A stretch of 16,996 nt of DNA from Saccoglossus kowalevskii (taxonomy: Eukaryota; Hemichordata; Enteropneusta; Harrimaniidae). Where the stretch lies: NCBI RefSeq assembly GCF_000003605.2, contig NW_003105601.1, positions 65,170 to 82,165 of the forward strand. The letters are read 5' to 3'. Below the pieces are notes generated by a model. That model saw nothing but the letters and a program-made list of their open reading frames with translations, ran no database searches and had not been told where the DNA came from. This document shows, piece after piece, positions 8,801 through 16,213 of the stretch. The first letter of the stretch is position 1. Every line of letters begins with the position of its first letter. A program made the position numbers and the translations under genes.

Positions 8801-10808
8801 ATCAGGCAAATCAAAACAAAATCAAAACTAGAAAAAACCATCATCAAAGCACAGGAGCTCTGTAATGATTTCGGTTTAAAAATGCTAGTAGATTTAGTAA
8901 TATATAAAAATATACATGTGTTGAGTTTAAGCGTTCATAGTGAATTATATTTGAACAAACCCACAAACAAATCTGAAATATATTGCTAATGGAGTCACAA
9001 TTTTATGGTAATTGGTACATTCAAAAAACTAAACATTTCAATTTCAAATGATGAAATCTGAATTAACCACAATAGTACTTCAAAATTCTGCCAAAGTGAG
9101 TCTTGGCTTGGCTGAGCAAATCCTTGTTTGGAAATCTGCCACAGGAAACAAGTGATATTCATTTAATTGTTATTAATGAACCAACTTGAAATACAAGGAT
9201 GCCAGGCATACCTGGGAGCAGCAATTGCAAATAAAATATACTCTAGTTCAATGAGATTATATATAAGAATTTGTTTACATATGCATAGATGTTCCTATAT
9301 CCAAGTGAAAGTTGTAATGTTGAACACCTGAACTTCTTTGAGATGTTCACTAGCGGCTCGGTAAATCAACAACCTCGTAGGATCATCGCTGCATGCCTGG
9401 TTATGTTTCACTGGTAATTACATAACATACCCACTGGGTAGTAGCAAAGGGTTTTCTGATTCTTAGTCAAGGCTGGCTGGCCAGCGTATACCGTAGGACT
9501 CCGGGACATGGTGCCGATAACTGTTTTGTTATGGAGTGGCTTGTGCTGCTTTTGTCATTTGATCACAGTCTGATACCAAATCTCCCGTTTCTCTTTACGG
9601 GAAACGATGAATTTACCCTACTAGTCCAAGTTAATTGTTGCTATAGACATTTCTGTTGTGTCTGGGTTTGATTTGATATAAGATTAGGATCAAAATACCT
9701 TCTATACGTTTGGGCCCCTTTAAAGAACCACATACCCTCGTTGAGGTACAAGTATTACGTGTTGACCTCACTTTGCGGCACATGACAATGATTCCCAGTT
9801 AGTTGCAACCAGCGATCTGTATCAAAATATATAGTGAGCTCATAATTCATCACTATGTCTGTCATGATTGTTCTTAGGAGCTCCTGAGCAATAATTGTCA
9901 ACCATCAAATCCTCACAAATGTTCAAAGGCTCCCTAGACATTCATTTTGCAACACAGTAAGTAAAGTTTGGGAGAAACAAGCAACTACTCTCAGCTAGTT
10001 CAGATGATAAAGTAAGGGCGCGTTTATTGAAACAGTATGCGTGTTTATATGATGCTAATTTACCTATACTTATATTTATGTTGAGCAAGTTCTGCATTAA
10101 AGTAGTCGGATACCTCCACTATAAAGGGTGACTTACATTATACATTAATCTAAATCCGAGACTCAATAAAAACATATCACTTTGTGTATAAAATGTTCAA
10201 TTTACGAACCTGGCATAGAAAATGTTAGAAACTTAATATACTAACCAAAATCAGAATCGGTCTCGATCATGCCATCATTCCGCCATGTGGATTCTCTTCG
10301 TTGTACGTAACGTACTATGTAAAAATTGGTTAGTAATTCATTAATTTGATATGTCCAATGTTATCTATCCATATATAGAAGTTATAGAAGTGGAAGACTT
10401 CATAATGTCAGATGTTAAAAATGTTATGTTTATTTGATCTCTCTTTCACAACTTGATCGGACTCGTAATTTTTCCCAAGCTTCCTCAAGAATCTAATCTA
10501 TTTTGCATAAAATGATTAATTTTAGATGAAACAAAGACTGACAATTACCCATCATGCAATATAATTATTATTGAGCAAACAATAACTTTTTACTATCATT
10601 ACTAATTTTTAAGTACAATAGTATTTAGATTTAGTGCTAGTAAGCCAAACACAATAAGGAAACGTCAGTTTACAAACACTTATTCTCAAATATTAAATAA
10701 TACTACCTGTCTGAAAAGTATGTCATAGAGTTTGGCTGTTTCGCTGCTAGTTGTAGACGGTTGGCAAGCGTGATCTGTCCGCTCCTGGTATAACCATCCA
10801 ATTAACAT
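2778..10808 (-). CDS. TTC38: TTC38-like tetratricopeptide repeat protein, 12 exons
   Basis: Split gene reconstructed by joining 12 exons (10808-10707, 10314-10246, 8091-7923, 7815-7642, 7459-7384, 6618-6502, 6051-5992, 5855-5729, 5633-5468, 3676-3520, 3243-3170, 2868-2778), all with GT donors and AG acceptors. The translation follows the TTC38 family collinearly: STTSSETAKLYD in exon 1, LHLEAV in exon 3, a TPR-like stretch TWQKILTTYPTDILA in exon 4, VHVMAHV in exon 6, CHNYWH in exon 7, KIGGSQPQRDV across exons 10-11, and SPMTDRLLAKY before the TGA at 2778-2780. Family members are about 470 aa; this model is about 460 codons. TTC38 proteins are alpha-helical repeat proteins, normally without a signal peptide, and their biochemical role is poorly known; I assign none. 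Divergence from the human protein is high, so it may be a paralogue. Exon 2 carries a frame break (see its entry). From the ATG at 10270 the spliced frame is open for 412 codons including the stop. The start is uncertain. Identity is confident; functional status is not. Confidence 0.93.
3170..3243 (-). CDS. TTC38: TTC38-like exon 11
   Basis: The acceptor is TTTTTAATTCCAG, with a good pyrimidine tract, and the donor is CCAG followed by GTAATA; it enters in phase 0 and leaves in phase 2. The 74 nt encode RDVCNLVLIHAALNSPQKRH and a short tail, matching human RDVFNQLLIHAALN. It covers residues 358-381 of the 411-aa frame. Confidence 0.93.
3520..3676 (-). CDS. TTC38: TTC38-like exon 10
   Basis: The acceptor is GTTTTGTCAG and the donor is CAG followed by GTAAAG; it enters in phase 2 and leaves in phase 0. 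It encodes FEAFQAYKDGDYAKVVDILL then PVRHKVWKIGGSQPQ, matching human EAEDGNPDRVLELLLPIR and GGSNAQ. It covers residues 306-357 of the 411-aa frame. A 1.8-kb intron separates it from exon 9. Confidence 0.94.
3677..5467. other. intron 9 of the TTC38-like gene
   Basis: 1.8-kb intron between exons 9 and 10. It has no coding sequence I can support; short open frames on both strands around 4231-4722 show no family resemblance. It contains the degenerate minisatellite at 5090-5240. Confidence 0.8.
5090..5240. repeat. degenerate minisatellite in intron 9
   Basis: Four or so imperfect units of about 27-42 bp, each built around (C)ACAAAC-TCATTGAAG...TGTCTAA...CACAAT. For example CCACAAACTATTGAAGGTTG, CCACAAACTCATTGATTTG, GGCAAACTCGTTGAAG and CACAAACGCATTGTCTAAG. 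Unit length is variable. Related words recur at 6670-6726. Confidence 0.5.
5468..5633 (-). CDS. TTC38: TTC38-like exon 9
   Basis: The acceptor is TCTCTGGGCAG and the donor is AAA followed by GTAAGT (consensus); it enters in phase 1 and leaves in phase 2. It begins GVDVGERYNELYK, matching human GVSVGQRWQDVL, and contains YSDMHLLMAIMG, matching FNDAHFLMASLG, with the Asp-x-His pair retained (Asp277, His279). It ends IESVRKYIK. Confidence 0.93.
5729..5855 (-). CDS. TTC38: TTC38-like exon 8
   Basis: The acceptor is GATTCTCAAAG and the donor is GAAG followed by GTGGGT; it enters in phase 0 and leaves in phase 1. It encodes GDYSAAIVVYDTEI and then IYDCCSLLFRLELE, matching human GEYEAALTIYDTHI and VVDSCSMLYRLQME. 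It covers residues 208-249 of the 411-aa frame. No internal stops and no gaps against the family. Confidence 0.93.
5992..6051 (-). CDS. TTC38: TTC38-like exon 7, CHNYWH motif
   Basis: The acceptor is GTTTTAACAG and the donor is AAG followed by GTGTGT; 60 nt, phase 0 at both ends. The 20 codons read KHSMLTCHNYWHLAICYIEK, nearly identical to the family hallmark [21 protein letters not shown]. It covers residues 188-207 of the 411-aa frame. This small exon is the strongest family signature in the gene. Confidence 0.95.
6456..6481. repeat. (TA)n microsatellite
   Basis: Run of about 12 TA dinucleotides in intron 6, just downstream (coding sense) of exon 6. Confidence 0.9.
6502..6618 (-). CDS. TTC38: TTC38-like exon 6, VHxxAH motif
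   Basis: The acceptor is CTCATTTACAG and the donor is CAC followed by GTACGT; 117 nt, phase 0 at both ends. It encodes residues 149-187 of the 411-aa frame, beginning GLKHNNTDPQMVHVMAHV. This is the counterpart of human [20 protein letters not shown], with His161 and His165 retained. Confidence 0.93.
6670..6726. repeat. minisatellite-related words in intron 5
   Basis: Two adjacent related units, CATCTATTGCAGGCTGTCAC and CTCATTGAAGGCTGTCTAAA, matching the ATTGAAGGTTGTCTAATCAG unit at 5102. They lie just upstream (coding sense) of exon 6. Confidence 0.4.
7384..7459 (-). CDS. TTC38: TTC38-like exon 5
   Basis: The acceptor is ACATTAG and the donor is GAG followed by GTAAGT (consensus). The 76 nt complete the split Arg codon and add 25 codons, TLKTLYAFVLVECNYF then IEAEIIARE, aligned without gaps to the family [25 protein letters not shown] region. 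It leaves in phase 0. It is too short to stand out as an open frame. Confidence 0.92.
7642..7815 (-). CDS. TTC38: TTC38-like exon 4, TPR-like repeat
   Basis: The acceptor is TTTGTCTTTTAG and the donor is GTAGGT; it enters in phase 2 and leaves in phase 2. It encodes residues 66-122 of the 411-aa frame: NINDALNTWQKILTTYPTD then ILAIKFAYDACYIMGY, the clearest TPR-like helical pair in the protein and the counterpart of human FPKACELWEQILQDHPTD. It ends near VLPYWEEEMEFY. This is the most strongly recognisable exon. Confidence 0.95.
7923..8091 (-). CDS. TTC38: TTC38-like exon 3
   Basis: The acceptor is CCCATTACAG and the donor is GTATGG. It enters with two bases of a split Val codon and leaves in phase 2. 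It encodes VLGHVLVNGLQFFSG, matching the family VMGHAMATGL block, then a lysine-rich helix and LHLEAVISLVYW, matching LHVSAVETF. In the 411-aa frame this is residues 9-64. Read-through past the donor gives a longer open frame whose tail (YGQQIPS) is intronic. Confidence 0.93.
8389..8600. repeat. 212-bp tandem duplication, unit 1
   Basis: First of two head-to-tail units in intron 2. It begins GATAATAGAAATGTTATTAT and ends ATCAGGCAAATC. It differs from unit 2 by one base seen (T at 8435, C at 8647). It lies right after an A-rich run. Non-coding. Confidence 0.97.
8601..8812. repeat. 212-bp tandem duplication, unit 2
   Basis: Second unit, 211 of 212 bases identical to unit 1 by my reading, followed by an A-rich stretch (AAAACAAAATCAAAAC). 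The near identity points to a very recent duplication or an assembly duplication. Confidence 0.97.
8813..10245. other. rest of intron 2
   Basis: No exon of the TTC38-like gene is needed here, because the phases of exons 2 and 3 are compatible at the junction. The part at about 9330-9800 is less AT-rich than its surroundings and contains short hairpins (GTTATGT/ACATAAC near 9400-9430; TCCCGT/ACGGGA near 9587-9602), as an old unclassified insertion might. No A/B-box tRNA-like head was found. Confidence 0.4.
10246..10314 (-). CDS. TTC38: TTC38-like exon 2 with a frame break
   Basis: The acceptor is ACATAG and the donor is G followed by GTTAGT. The first half reads YVTYNEENPHGGMMA in phase with exon 1, matching the family block YVKW...GG. 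It then hits TGA at 10269-10267. The second half, in another frame, reads MIETDSDF and joins exon 3 (VLGH), matching the family DPTF-VMGH. The exon is 69 nt; in-frame splicing needs a length of 1 modulo 3, and the human block corresponds to 82 nt, so about 13 nt appear to be missing. The TGA overlaps an ATG at 10270-10268 (ATGA arrangement) that opens the rest of the gene. No alternative AG inside the exon restores phase, and skipping the exon does not either. Confidence 0.8.
10707..10808 (-). CDS. TTC38: TTC38-like exon 1 (start uncertain)
   Basis: Carries the family N-terminal motif PSTTSSETAKLYDILFRQ and ends in CAG followed by GTAGTA, phase 0. I chose the ATG at 10808 because it lies closest to the conserved block. 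In-frame ATGs at 10862 and 10871 would add about 18-21 residues that are strongly hydrophobic (around FYSTLLFCYAITLFI). The stretch before the conserved block could also be intron, with an acceptor at TATACCAG just upstream of the GAGCGG codons. The conserved part is secure; the 5' boundary is not. Confidence 0.75.
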
Positions 10809-11444
10809 AATAAATAACGTTATTGCATAACAAAACAATAGTGTAGAATAGAAATATGTCATTGTATTCATGTTGTCAGAAAATATTTGCAATACCTTAC
10901 CTGACAATCCCGACAGTTGACCTTGGATAACATTTTTATACCAAAAAACACGTCTAATACTGCAATACAAAATTAATGTGTTTCAATCACCGAGAAAACA
11001 AACACGCATACACTGCCACTGTGAAACGTGTCTCTGTTAATGACGACAGTTGATGAGGCGGTTTCTTAACTATTTAAAAAAAAATCAACATGGCCTAAAT
11101 GACAGGATTAAGAATAAAATCATGATTGCAGTCATAATTGCATAATTATCATAGTTTATACAATATTATACTATTTTATAGTTTGCTTTTCGACCTATGT
11201 TCACTCGCATGCTGTCAAGCCTTAATTTAGTATTGCATTAACTATTCAGCTTCGGCTACATAACTATATTCAAATCGAGATTGTGGTCACTAGATTTCAA
11301 CCATCAAAATTTACGTAGTGACGCCATTTAGATTTTACATTGTGTTTGAGACGGACGGAAATTCATGTTTATGTTTCCATCACTCACATGTTTAATTCAT
11401 TCATTCTTCACCCAGGTGAGCAATTTTTAGAGCAGGAATGAAGG
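10809..11444. other. upstream region of the TTC38-like gene
   Basis: Presumed promoter or 5' region. It shows no clear TATA box position, CpG island or second gene. The frame continuing upstream of exon 1 to 10970 is open but not conserved. Confidence 0.4.
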
Positions 11445-11823
11445 CAATCTGATTAAAATCCAATGTAGGTATGAGGCTCCTATTATTATTATTTTTGTTT
11501 TGACCCTTTGTATTATATTTATGGCGCATGCGCAAAGTCAGACAGCCATTTGTGTAAGCCGCACCATGATTGGTCGACAAAACTCGTCGAAAACTGATCT
11601 CGTTATACGAGATTTGTATAGGCATTGAGTCAGATTTAGTTAGAGGCGACTGGGACACGAATATCTATAAACTGATAAACGGCAAGAAAAAGACAAAAAT
11701 CGAATTAAAATTCAAAATAAAATACAAATAAATAAATACAATATATAGGGTCATTTAATAAAAATAATAATAATATTTAAAAAAATTGGAGCCTCATACC
11801 TACATCGGATTTTAACCAGATTG
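11445..11823. mobile_element. MITE-like element with ~36-bp terminal inverted repeats
   Basis: The left end (11445-11480) starts CAATCTGATTAAAATCC and ends GGTATGAGGCTCC. The right end (11788-11823) is its reverse complement with 2 mismatches in 36. Weaker inverted similarity continues inward through ATT-rich runs to about 11523 on the left and 11745 on the right. The interior is non-coding and holds the palindrome GCGCATGCGC. Target duplication is unclear (flanks AATGAAGG and AAGCAAGG are only similar). No transposase. Confidence 0.75.
11524..11533. promoter_or_regulatory. NRF-1-like palindrome GCGCATGCGC
   Basis: A perfect match to the NRF-1 core palindrome in otherwise AT-rich DNA, about 0.7 kb upstream of TTC38-like exon 1 and inside the MITE-like element. 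A binding role is only a possibility. Confidence 0.3.
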
Positions 11824-12126
11824 GAAGCAAGGTTATTTTATGTTTCATTGTATTTTTCTTTTAAAACAGTCGTATATTTTCAAGGTTGTTTTAGTTTAAA
11901 GCTAGCATGGCCGACTGCAGTAACCCCTATCACGTCGTTCTGGACTACGAATTCGAATTATGTTCCATAAATTGACGAACGAATGTTCCGATGATTTAGT
12001 TTGCAATTTTTTTTTGAACCCCCCAAAATATTCACACCGCTGCGATCTTTTAAGTGACCTCTTTCATACAAACTGTGCAAGTGGAAGTCTTCACTTAATT
12101 TGTTTACGCTTATGAATATTCAACAG
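11824..12126. other. non-coding stretch, nothing firmly supported
   Basis: A 22-codon frame starts at ATGGCCGACTGCAG near 11907 but has no recognisable relatives or convincing donor. Confidence 0.3.
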
Positions 12127-12305
12127 CTTTCCATGGATAATTACTGATTACCGTAGGTGTGAATCTGTTGACAAAAGAGAGTATGTTGTTGCCAGACTGG
12201 TGGTGGAGGAAATCAACGGTCTATTCACACAAGGCTTCAGTAAATCCGCCACTTTGGAATTATTTGACGGTGGTCGGTGTATTACCGATTGTCTGAATGT
12301 GTTTA
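12127..12305 (+). other. possible coding fragment of unknown origin
   Basis: After a possible acceptor (ATATTCAACAG) the frame is open and reads like protein: RRCESVDKREYVVARLVVEE, then GLFTQGFSKSATLELFDGG. A run of 13 G (12306-12318) and the dispersed repeat follow, so no complete gene is present. I do not recognise the family. It could be a relic of a gene or transposon, or chance. Confidence 0.25.
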
Positions 12306-12318
12306 GGGGGGGGGGGGG
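12306..12318. repeat. poly-G run (13 G)
   Basis: Thirteen consecutive G on the plus strand, in AT-rich context. Prone to length errors in sequencing. Confidence 0.95.
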
Positions 12319-12383
12319 TCATCCGAAGATCAAAATGCGTTGTCTCATCATCGTTGTCATTAGTACTATCACCTTCATATATA

Positions 12384-13051
12384 TATCAGGGGTAAATTCT
12401 TTTCCACAGGGTTCTCCACACTTGCCAGGGGGGAAACTCGTCTCGTCTCTCTATCTCGTCCCCTTGAGGTACGGGATCGGGAAATTCACTTTAACTTTAC
12501 AGTCAAATAAGGCACACACAACGAAATACGTTTCAACTCTCGTCTTAGTCGATCTTTTGGAGCACTCTATAAGACACAGCGCCCTGGGGAAAAGTCCCCA
12601 AGACTCTCACAAGGCTGAACCAAGACTCTTTTAGACTGCGTCAAGGCTCGCCCCAAGTCTCTCAGGACTCGACTCGACTGCCCAGGACTGCACTCTCTCT
12701 ACTGCGTCTATCGTGCTGTGCTCCCCAAGACCAACTCAAACTCTCTTTATTCATTTTCAAAACTCTAACCAATTACAAAGCAGTAAAAAGACTCTAGGGC
12801 GTAACCTTCAATCATAAAGCCAATCACACTAAGTACTGAATACGTCATATCTTTTGATTAATCGTTCACTACATTAATAACTATGAATATAAACTGTCAG
12901 AATGGCGACGATTATCTCGTAATTAGTTCCAAATCACTGAGCCAAGTTCTGTCCAAAACTTCAAATAGGCCTACACGATGACAGACATAACACAGCAATT
13001 CGCTAATAATCAGTTAATTAAGTCGGTTAACAGATACGCGAAAACAAATTC
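12384..13051 (+). repeat. dispersed repeat family, copy 2
   Basis: The left end is TATCAGGGGTAAATTCTT, and the homology with copy 3 ends near ACAGATACGCGAAAACAAAT. It is inverted relative to copy 1 and direct relative to copy 3. It contains a CAAGACT-type word array at about 12590-12740, the CRE-like TACGTCAT at 12841-12848 and two CCAAT words. Non-coding; the 144-codon frame that runs into it from the left is fortuitous. About 670 bp appears to be the near-full length of the family. Confidence 0.9.
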
Positions 13052-13618
13052 ATGACATATTTATATATATATATTAACATCATATTTAATCGGATACAAT
13101 TTAAGTTTTTAACTTGTCCTGTACTAATATAAAAGGGGCCAACAAGGCTACAAAAATGAAAGCCTTAATAGAACAAAAGTTTTCATTTGGCTTAGTGTGA
13201 TTACACCAAAGATACTAAAAGCTGACCAATTCCTTTGCAAATGACGAATCTGCACCTTGCAATGCTGCTGGTCACTTTCATTTGAATTTGTTAACGGGAG
13301 GGGGGGCTACTGCTATTGAAACTCTTCACGACAGGGCTAGGGTTTGTTAACTGACTCATCATTTGTGTGCCAGCCAAACGGAGTGGCGCGTCTTCTATTG
13401 ATGTACGCATGACTGCTATCGTTTAAAACCCCATTTTTGATGGTGCTGCAGTGTCCCTAAAATATGTTACTCTGGTCTTAGTACTTAGTCAGTAGTACAC
13501 CATGTGTATGATTTAAAATTTGTTATAGAAAATGAGTGAAACCACAAAACAACTTTTCACGATGTCAACAAATACTAAAAATACATCTTTCAATAATATA
13601 TTGTGGTGTAAAATTCTA
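13052..13618. other. non-coding stretch, nothing supported
   Basis: AT-rich sequence with a TA-rich run near 13060-13075 and short repeated TTTGTTAAC words near 13287 and 13343. No gene seen. Confidence 0.5.
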
Positions 13619-13856
13619 TATATAATGATGAAATAAAATTAGTCCTTTCACCAACACATTACTCCAAATAACTGTGATAATGTATAATATAGATAACTTA
13701 CAGAGGAAATTGAATGTACGCAGAGACTGTTTCTTCTCAGTCCGTTAGCTTGGTGAAATGTGAAAAATAGGAGAGTGGTTTGTGACGTCGGTAAATGATT
13801 TGCTGTATGTACCAGTAGAAATCAAAACAGGTGGGTAATCTAAATCTGAATAACAA
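13619..13856. repeat. diverged direct repeat, unit A
   Basis: Starts TATATAATGATGAAATAAAA and ends CTAAATCTGAATAACAA. Shares many blocks in the same order with 14178-14415, such as ACATTACTC, CTGTGATAAT, AATATAG and GAGACTGTTT. Non-coding. Confidence 0.75.
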
Positions 13857-13906
13857 AAAAATACATGATGTGTATCATTCCCCTGATATAGTTTAAAGAA
13901 ACATTT

Positions 13907-13945
13907 TTTCTCCTTTAATTTTTGGTGTATAAAATTAAATTTTAA
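13907..13945. repeat. AT-rich module, copy a
   Basis: Begins TTTCTCCTTTAATTTTTGG, followed by TGTATAAAATTAAAT. It matches 16927-16963 at most positions. Confidence 0.45.
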
Positions 13946-14177
13946 TAAATTATCAATATATCATGACACTTCTTTATAAATAATTTGACATATAATCGAC
14001 AATGAAGATGTCAACTTTACAGTTACTTAATTGATAAATGATTGACTAGGTATATTGGTCTATATAACTAAATTTATGTTTACATACATATGAATAACAA
14101 ACGTTCTTAAATAAATCACTTGCTTATTAATTACATGTATTATATATCAGTCAGATTTACTTCCGGGTCAGGTGTGG

Positions 14178-14415
14178 TATATAATGATGGACTAAAATAG
14201 GTCCCTTCGCCCATACATTACTCTAAATATCTGTGATAATATATAATATAGTTAACTTACGAGGTAAACTGAATGTAGAGACTGTTTTTCCTCTATTGTG
14301 ACTGTGATATTATAATAGTAGACTGGTTTGTGACATTGCTAAATAATCTCTGTCAGTGTTGTGTGTCAGCAGAAAACAGAACATGCAGGTATTCTAAATG
14401 TGAATCGCAGAACAA
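14178..14415. repeat. diverged direct repeat, unit B
   Basis: Second unit, about 560 bp downstream of unit A in the same orientation. It starts TATATAATGATGGACTAAAA and contains GAGACTGTTTTTCCTC and CTGGTTTGTGACATTG. Small indels against unit A indicate an old duplication. Confidence 0.75.
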
Positions 14416-16213
14416 TCACGGATAAATCTGAGGTGACGTCAAACCAGCAACTTACACAACGCGGATACTTTCAATAGCATACACACGGAGCTATATAGAC
14501 ATCGAACTTTCAGAATCGATTTCTTCTGTCGATTTCTCAAATTTTAAGCTTCGAAGTTGGGGCATTCATAGTTAAAAATATAGGTTCAATTGAACCACAC
14601 ATATAGATTCAAGCATGCTTGGCTCAATAACTTGATGTGGTGATATGGCATCTGACAAGTTGGTGACATCTTCAAGTGCACATCGATCACAACATTGATC
14701 AAACGAAGACAAATTATACAACTTTATTAACCGCATGTAAAAAGAATTACATCGGTTAACGGCAACACATAGCTTCATTTCACTGAATTTATATTATTTG
14801 TAATATGTTTTAACAATTTCTGTTATTTTTTACATTGTTTATGTATAATATCAATGACATCACAAATACTAATACATTGCATGAACTACTGGCTGTAGCA
14901 ATATCAAGAATTATTTTGCGGTTTTCAATCACGCAACAGTTAGCACGGTGGATACTGTTACCAGCCTTCGCGAGAGACAACGACACTCGCGAAAAAGTAC
15001 TGGGCGACCGCCCAATGTGACCCACCCACGGCGAAGTGGAAACTAACAACGATTCCCGTTGGATATGCTGAACCTTTCAACCAACTAAACGAAAATTGAG
15101 GGGTAACTAACGTGACACAAAACAACTAATACTATACTGTGCTAAAAGATTGTTAATAATATACTGTGCTAAAAGAACATGACAGCATGATTCATCTTTT
15201 GCAAGTCTTGAATTTACAAACTAATATGAATTGTAAACTTTATGTTAGTCATTATGGTTTATTGTCCACTCAAAATTGTTTTTTTTTTAAATTACACACG
15301 CAAATGAAAACTGCCGTTGTCTCTCGTATTGTGGAATGGATTATAATAATTCGACACTCTCAGGTTCTTTGTATCATAGGTTCAGTTCAAACTATGACTC
15401 GATGATGTCCAAATAAACGGCTGTTCATTGACTAACGAGATTTATCAACTCGGGTATAAACCCAGGATGTGAGTTCAGGTTCACTAAGACTTCTCCGTAT
15501 TGAACCTAGAGTGAAATCTACCACGCATTCAAAAGTATGCCTATATATTGTCACTGTCATGTGACTGAATAGAACCAATCAGTACATAGTATTCAAAAAC
15601 ATCTGAAATGCGCGAATCACTGGCCAGTATGCAAACAAAAATATATTGAATTGATTGTAACTAGACTAATTCAACAAACGGACTCGTGGTAATTACAAAA
15701 TTGACTACGCATTTATCGTGATAAAATCAGAATTTCTCAAAACACTTGTGCGATTTCTTATGTACTTCCCGACACGCATTGTGCAAACACTCGACGCAGC
15801 CGACATAAAAAAAATTACGACCTCGGGCCGCAAAAGCCGTATGCAGTCCATAAAGAATAATGCCGTAAGGCGACGGTTCATTCTACTTCTTTAATTTCTT
15901 GTCAGTTGTATGGCTTTGCACCATAAGTGTCGTATTTTCGGATCAATCGAAAACTGCAAAGCAACTCCGTTTTTATTTGTATTGTTGCACCCACCAAAGG
16001 CAACGCCTTACAATCGCTACTGGGTTATATAATAACACTGGTACTACCACGACAGCGTTATTTACGTAACACTATTGATCCTCACGCAGCAAACACTCGA
16101 AGAGCCGAATTAATAGAACTATGTTTGTGGACTTGCCGTCTGTTTTTCTTATTTTCCGTGTCGCGCATAGGGCTTTTAGAAGTGCGATTAAAGGCGTTCA
16201 TTCTTCAAGGGTC
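14416..16213. other. no gene supported; small CpG-rich patches
   Basis: Short frames on both strands have no recognisable relatives. Visible structure: the inverted pair TTCGCGAG/CTCGCGAA (14967-14974 and 14986-14993), a 17-bp direct repeat TATACTGTGCTAAAAGA at 15133 and 15160, and a CpG-richer patch at about 15770-16110. Confidence 0.4.

Noticed and set aside
8783-8989. 68-codon plus-strand frame at the end of the tandem duplication
   Set aside because: Lys/Ile/Asn-rich translation of A-rich DNA, starting inside the duplicated unit; no motif.
12200-12634. 144-codon plus-strand frame
   Set aside because: It crosses the 13-G run and continues into the dispersed repeat, whose other copies are not coding in that frame. 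Only the part before the G run is kept, as a weak candidate.
14572-14778. 68-codon minus-strand frame with several cysteines
   Set aside because: No recognisable domain and no splice or neighbour context; may be chance.
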